Source of the DNA: Guillardia theta CCMP2712
Taxonomy: Eukaryota > Cryptophyceae > Pyrenomonadales > Geminigeraceae
Reading direction: 5' to 3'
NCBI RefSeq assembly: GCF_000315625.1
Contig: NW_005434670.1
Coordinates: 44,558 to 78,683 of the forward strand
DNA: 34,126 bases
Below the pieces are notes generated by a model. That model was not told the origin of the DNA, made no database searches, and saw only the letters and a program-made list of their open reading frames with translations. Positions 30,038-34,126 of the stretch are shown piece after piece (the stretch's first letter is position 1; each line of letters opens with the position of its first letter). A program made the translations under genes and the position numbers.

Positions 30038-33000
30038 ATGCAGGCCTTGCAGACTCCAGGGTCGCCGCTGTCTCCTGGAGGAAGAGACGGGGCTGCAGCG
30101 CTCCTCTCCCTCTTCAACTCGGTCTCATCCCCGGAATCTCCTCGACGACAATCGGCAGAGCCCTGGGGGCAGGAGGAGGAGGCGGCGAACAAGGGGGGGT
30201 TGGAGCCAGTGAACCTAGTGAGCAAGCTGCAGTCCTCCAGCAAGCAACCGAAGCATTCGCTCGCAGCTCAGGCGGCTGCAAACTTGCACTCCATCACCCC
30301 GAAGTCTTCACCTCGAGACGAGGGGCGATGGCTGGGGGAGAGCAGCAGCAGCCCAAGGAAGGCGACGCTAGTGATCCCTGAGCCCTCCTACGACCTCAAC
30401 CTCGTCATTCGATCTCCCAGCCTCAACCCCCGACTCGCCGGCGTGGGGAAGCACCTCGGGCTCTCACTGGAGGTGCCAGTGGGGAACCTGGAGGAAGGGT
30501 TTGAGCTGGCGGGGATCAAGACGCCTCGCTCGGTGTACGGGAGCGGGAGCGGGAGCCTCTACGACGCGGTGAGGGCAGGAGATCTGGAGGGTGTGAAGGC
30601 GATGCTGGAAACCAAGGAAGGGAGGAAGAAAATCAACGAGGCTGCCGACGATGAGGAAGACGTAGCGATCGAGCACTACAACTTCATGCCCTCTGCCTCC
30701 GTTGAGATTCTTGTAAACAAGAGCTGGAGAAAGGGCTCCATCACATCGAGAGAGGAGCCAGACCTTGTGGTTGTGCAGTACTTCGCGCATGGCATTGAGA
30801 GCAGCGACAACGTGCGGCAGGAGAAGCTGGCGGTGACGAGCAGCAAGCTGAGGGTGTCGGCGGAGTCGAGGAAGGGCTTCACCCCGCTCATGTGCGCATG
30901 CATGCTCAAGGATGGGAAGAAGGCGACGGAAATCACGGGGGAGCTGCTGCTGCACGATGCTGACATCGACCTGGTTGACTCGGGCGGTTATCGGGCGATC
31001 CACTGGGCTGCCATTGCAGGACACGCGGAAGTGATAGAGCGATTGATCGCACGCAAGTCCAACGTGGACCAGCCGACGAGCTTGAGCAGCGACACTCCTT
31101 TCCTGCTGGCAGCCAGGTAGGGCCACAAGAGCATGGAAGAGGGGTCGGAGGAGAGGAAAGAAGGCGGAGGAGAGGAGAGATGGCGGAGGAGAGGAGGAGG
31201 AGGAGGAGGAGGAGGAGGTTGAATGAGGCATGTGCAGGTTTGGAGGTATGGAGGCTGTAAGGACATTAATCGCTCATGGTGCGTCGCTGCGTGCAAGAAA
31301 CAAAGAAAGAGTTGGGATCGTTGAAATCCTCTCCCTTTTCCGAGGAAAAGACGGGAAGTCTCCACTCCCTGCCGCCGCTCTCTCCATCTTCGATCTTGTC
31401 TTCGATCACGATGCTCGTCTCAAGACTCTCGTCCTCTCGTCCCCTCTCTCAGGCCCTAGCAGAAAGCTCGACAAGCCATCCCTGCTTGTCAAGGAGCTCG
31501 TGGATTCGATCTCTTCCTCGGAGACGCTCAGCCGTCGCTGCTTGCTCAAAGTACATGGCGCGAAACCTTCCTCGTAAGTGCAGCATCCTCCTCGCCTCTC
31601 CCCCCCCCACCTCCCCTTATCTCACGATTCCTTTTCTCTCTTCCCATCTCTGCCTTGCTGCTTTTCTCACGCAAGCGATGTTAGAGGATCACCCGAGTGG
31701 CTTCCGCTAGTGCAGCATGCAGTGGACGAGGTAAGAAGATGGGGAGAGAGGAAGAGGAGGAAGATGGGAGTGTGGAATGGAGGGAAATGGAGCAGGAAGT
31801 AGTTGACGTGAAGGCGCAGGTCATGACTGGAAACAGTCGGAACGCATTCTGCCTGCTTGCTGGCTCAGATCAGTCCCAAGAGGATGAGCAGGCGAGCGAG
31901 AAGGAGGCGAAGAGCATTTCGCTGTCAGCGGCGATGCGGGTGGTGCTGCACGCGTGTGAGAAGCACGACGTGGCGAAGGTGGCGATCATCGACCTTGATG
32001 TGAGAAGACAAGGAGGGAGGAGGGAGGAGGGAGGAGGGAGGAGGGAGGAGGGAGGAGGGGAGGAGGGAGGAGGGAGGAGGGAGGAGGGAGGAAGGGGGGA
32101 GGGGGAGGGAGGAGGGAGGAGGGAGGAGGGAGTGATGTCTCACAACAGGGCAAGGAGGATGCTCCTGCTATCGCGCACGTTCGGCAGCTCATTGGGAGGA
32201 AGAGCAGGAGGAAGGAGAGAGATCTCCTCGTGTTCATTCCCGACTCAATCTCCTCCTCCTCTGAAGAGGAGAGGAGACAGGATCTCTTCCTCAACGTCGT
32301 CCGCCCTTCCTTCAACCTTGTGGTACCTCCCCCGTCTTCTTCCGGCTACCTCTGATCGTCTCTCTCCAGCACAAGTCGAGCAAGAAGGAGGAGGCGATGC
32401 AGGAGACTGTGTGGAGGAACTGCGTGCTCAGCAAACTCCTGCCCTGCCTGCGAGCGTTCTGCCCTGACCTCGTCGTGATCTCGACGTCTCTCCTCCCCGT
32501 CGAACAGGATTGCGAAAACTACGGAGAGCGCTTTGTGAGGCCAGAGGAGGAGCTGTTGTGGGGGGGGATGGCAGGAGGAAAGGAAGGTGTCAGGATGGGA
32601 GGACGGAGGAAGGGGAGGACGGAGAGAAAGGAGGGCGAGGTATGCCGCTGACGATGATGCGCCACAGCAGGACCCGAGCGTCTATACGTGGATAGCAAGA
32701 GAGGTACGGGGAGAGAGGCGAGAGGGAGAGACGAAGGAGTAAGGTTGAATGGTAGAGAGAAGGTGGCAGGGGTGCAGGGGAATCGAGGACGAGAGAAATA
32801 CAGAGAAGATCAGAGAAGGAGAGGACGGGAACACAGAGGAGAGGATAGAAGACGAGGAGCAAGAGGAGAGACGAGGAAATGTGGGAGTACACGAAAGTGA
32901 CACTGTGCAGGAGAGGGAAGCAGAGCAGAGCAGAGCAGAGCAGAGCAGAGCAGAGCAGAGCAAAGATAGTTTGCGAAGACTCTGACTGGAGTGATGCAGT

Positions 33001-33149
33001 TGGGGAAGGTGGCGGGGATATGCAGCCGAGGCAGGATCGTCAGCCTGCTGCTTCACTCGCATCAGCTCGCGCAGGAGGTGAAGGAGGAGGCGAAGGCTCG
33101 ACGAGTCGCCGCCTGCCTCGCCCACCTGGAAGCTCTCATCGGCTGCTGA
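30038..33149 (+). CDS. Ankyrin-repeat protein with Tudor-like insert and degenerate histone-deacetylase domain, 8 exons
   Basis: Probably a chromatin-related scaffold, not an active deacetylase. Exons 30038-31116, 31238-31573, 31676-31730, 31796-31999, 32149-32322, 32370-32534, 32671-32703 and 33000-33149 are in phase: 731 aa, TGA stop. After a Ser/Pro-rich N-terminus, ankyrin repeats start at SLYDAVRAGDLEGVKAMLE and resume at FTPLMCACMLKDG, YRAIHWAAIAGHAEVIERL and FGGMEAVRTLIAHGASLRA. Between them lies a Tudor/Agenet-like segment (about 30690-30870; VEILVNKSWRKGSI, DLVVVQYFAHG). The C-terminal half follows the HDAC fold in order: NAFCLLAGS, ISLSAAMRVVLHACEK, VAKVAIIDLD, LSKLLPCLRAFCPDLVVIS, LGKVAGICSRGRIVSLLL. 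Every catalytic block is altered: RPPGHH is AGSDQS, D-V-H-H-G-N-G is DGKEDAP, G-F-D-A-H is TSLLPVE, and E-G-G-Y is LLHSH. ATG 30038 overlaps a splice acceptor, so the start may instead be exon 6 of the preceding gene. Confidence 0.65.
31190..31219 (+). repeat. AGG microsatellite in an intron
   Basis: About nine GGA/GAG triplets within the 121-bp intron 31117-31237 of the ankyrin/HDAC-like gene, just upstream of its acceptor. Confidence 0.8.
32008..32135 (+). repeat. GGAGGGA minisatellite in an intron
   Basis: Some 16 copies of a 7-base GGAGGGA-type unit fill the 149-bp intron 32000-32148, which lies exactly where the zinc-binding D-V-H loop of an HDAC would be encoded. The mirror frame on the minus strand is a shadow. 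Confidence 0.85.
32920..32962 (+). repeat. GAGCA pentanucleotide repeat in an intron
   Basis: Eight near-perfect CAGAG/AGAGC units in the last intron (32704-32999) of the ankyrin/HDAC-like gene. Confidence 0.85.
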
Positions 33150-33299
33150 GCCCCAGCTGGACTCTAGCTGAGGTCAAGCACCAGCTAGACCTCTGCTGTA
33201 CATAGGAAACGTGTAAAGTAACCATCTTTTACTCCCTCCTCTCTCGGCAAGCTTGATGTCAGGGAGGCGCTAGTTCTCGTGGCGAGGGGGTAAGGAGCC

Positions 33300-33532
33300 T
33301 CACCGGCTCTTGGCATCTCCTCCTGGCTTGCTCCCTCCCGCCGCCGCCGCCGCCATGCAGCGCTGGAGCTTCTCGAGCCCAGCATGTGGCACCCCCTGGC
33401 AGAAGACCTGCATGCGATCCGGTGCCGCCTGATTGAGGTGAAGGAGAATCTCGCGGATCCTGTCCGTCACTTCCTCGTCCACGAGGTCTGTCTCGAGGAT
33501 CTGCTGGGCCGTCAGGAGGAACAAGAGGACAC

Positions 33533-33597
<65 letters not shown>

Positions 33598-34126
33598 GGG
33601 TTCAAGAGGAGGAGAGCTGCAGGGGAGCAGCAACAGCCAGAGGAGGAGGACGCATCCAGCGACTTGACCTTGGAGAAGATGAGGACGATGCGGCCGAGGT
33701 TGCTGTGGTCGCGGCCGAGAACCCACGCGTGATTTGAGAGGACGAGCTGGCAGAGCTGCTTGTTGACCAGCAGCTGCACCAGGACAGTGAGAAGCGAGAA
33801 AGGAAGAAGAAGCAGAGGACGAGCATTGAAAACAAAAAGAGAACGTTGCTTAGAGGAGGGAGGGAGGAGGGAGGGAAAGGGGGGAAGGGAGAAGGAGGCA
33901 GAGCGGGCGGGCGGGCTGACAGGCAGGGCGGAGAGGGAGGGCAGGCAAGGCAGGCAGGGAGGGCAGGCAAGGCATGGCAGTTATTTTTTGCCGTCTGTCT
34001 CTCACCGACTCGGCGACATCTCCCTCGAGCGGGAGGTACGAGAGCCAGAAGCTCCAAAGCTCCTCAGGGTTTTCAACATACTGGGGAAAAGTCAGCGACG
34101 GGGCAGAGGAGGAGGAGGAGGAGGAG
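33300..34126 (-). CDS. Importin-beta (IPO5/Kap121 type), C-terminal part, truncated by the window end
   Basis: Nuclear import receptor of the karyopherin-beta family that carries cargo through the pore with Ran. On the minus strand, exons 34080-34006, 33773-33669 and 33500-33300 are in phase (117 residues including the stop codon TGA). The pieces match the last HEAT repeats of IPO5: ENPEELWSFWLSYLPLEGD (compare V-L-P-x-W-L-S-W-L-P-L), then LVLSNHAWVLGRDHSNLGR (compare S-N-H-P-I-V-L-G-P-N-N-x-N-L-P-K), then EVTDRIREILLHL and a Gly/Ala tail. Upstream exons lie beyond the window; 34081-34126 looks like the end of an intron (TTTTCCCCAG acceptor). The stop is 150 bp from that of the convergent ankyrin/HDAC-like gene. 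The intron 33668-33501 carries a CTG repeat. In the last exon I read through a weak GT site at 33407. Confidence 0.82.
33534..33596. repeat. Interrupted CAG/CTG triplet repeat in importin intron
   Basis: Twenty-one triplets, CAG on the plus strand with a single AAG at 33561-33563. It lies in the importin intron (CTG on the sense strand), about 30 bases from the acceptor. Confidence 0.9.
33857..33985 (-). repeat. G-rich tandem units (GGGAGGG, GGCAGGCA) in importin intron
   Basis: Within the 232-bp intron 34005-33774 of the importin gene. On the sense (minus) strand this is a long C-rich tract. Both GGGAGGA and GGCAGGCAAGGCA units are visible. No coding role. Confidence 0.65.

Noticed and set aside
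29327-30043. Long frame opening at 29327 read as the N-terminus of the ankyrin protein
   Set aside because: It is out of phase with the nucleotidyltransferase-like exons that occupy the same bases, and it crosses a pyrimidine tract with splice signals at both ends.
31925-32315. Pro/Ser-rich minus-strand frames
   Set aside because: They are shadows of the GGAGGGA minisatellite and of the HDAC-like exon on the plus strand.
33259-33737. Poly-Gln/Ala/Leu frames over the CAG repeat
   Set aside because: The repeat lies in an intron of the importin gene; the real exons on either side are in phase without it.
1-34126. CRISPR arrays, tRNA or rRNA genes, bacterial operons, riboswitches
   Set aside because: Looked for and not seen. 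Tandem repeats here are simple microsatellites, and the gene structure is eukaryotic.

Overview
This is nuclear DNA of a eukaryotic alga, most likely a cryptophyte such as Guillardia theta. Most genes are broken by very short GT-AG introns, mostly 40-75 bp. Three or four proteins carry an N-terminal hydrophobic leader of the kind used to reach a secondary (complex) plastid. One leader-bearing protein ends in a starch-binding domain, which fits the cryptophyte habit of storing starch outside the plastid stroma. No bacterial operon features were seen. A 100-N assembly gap lies at 22729-22828. I worked out exon boundaries by eye, requiring GT...AG ends and matching reading phase. For nine models the summed exons are an exact multiple of three with a terminal stop.

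Layout, left to right. An aquaporin (1067-2213, +), a small C-terminal UBA-domain protein (2818-3786, +) and a secreted or plastid-route CBM20 starch-binding protein (4348-5697, +) lie head to tail. A GC-rich repetitive island follows (5698-6500), then a poorly resolved minus-strand gene (6633-7149, perhaps extending to about 7850). A second GC island (8560-9230) precedes a sperm-tail PG-rich repeat (STPGR) gene (9842-10937, +), which converges on a small minus-strand gene (11008-11371). A third island (11830-12760) leads to a decayed Ty3/gypsy chromovirus on the minus strand (13298-19298), abutting the 5' end of a second, different LTR element (19299-19996, minus). A fourth island (20460-21180) is followed by an orphan 394-aa gene (21237-22550, +), the gap, and a RETICULATA-related (DUF3411) plastid membrane protein (23413-24761, +). 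That gene converges with a plastid-targeted AlgH/UPF0301 protein (24826-26178, -). A fifth GC island (26270-27420) and a bland stretch precede a nucleotidyltransferase-like gene (28322-29850, +), which is directly followed by, or fused to, an ankyrin-repeat protein ending in a degenerate histone-deacetylase fold (30038-33149, +). The window closes with the C-terminal end of an importin-beta (IPO5/Kap121 type) on the minus strand (33300-34126).

The genes do not form one pathway. Several serve the complex plastid (RETICULATA-like, AlgH-like, probably the CBM20 protein), while others are general cell functions (nuclear import, water transport, axoneme or cortex, chromatin). The most unusual points are the catalytically dead HDAC with ankyrin repeats and a Tudor-like insert, the LRGGG motif just behind two unrelated targeting leaders, the CBM20 protein, and a dispersed family of GC islands and a 60-100 bp element that matches no transposon class I can name.
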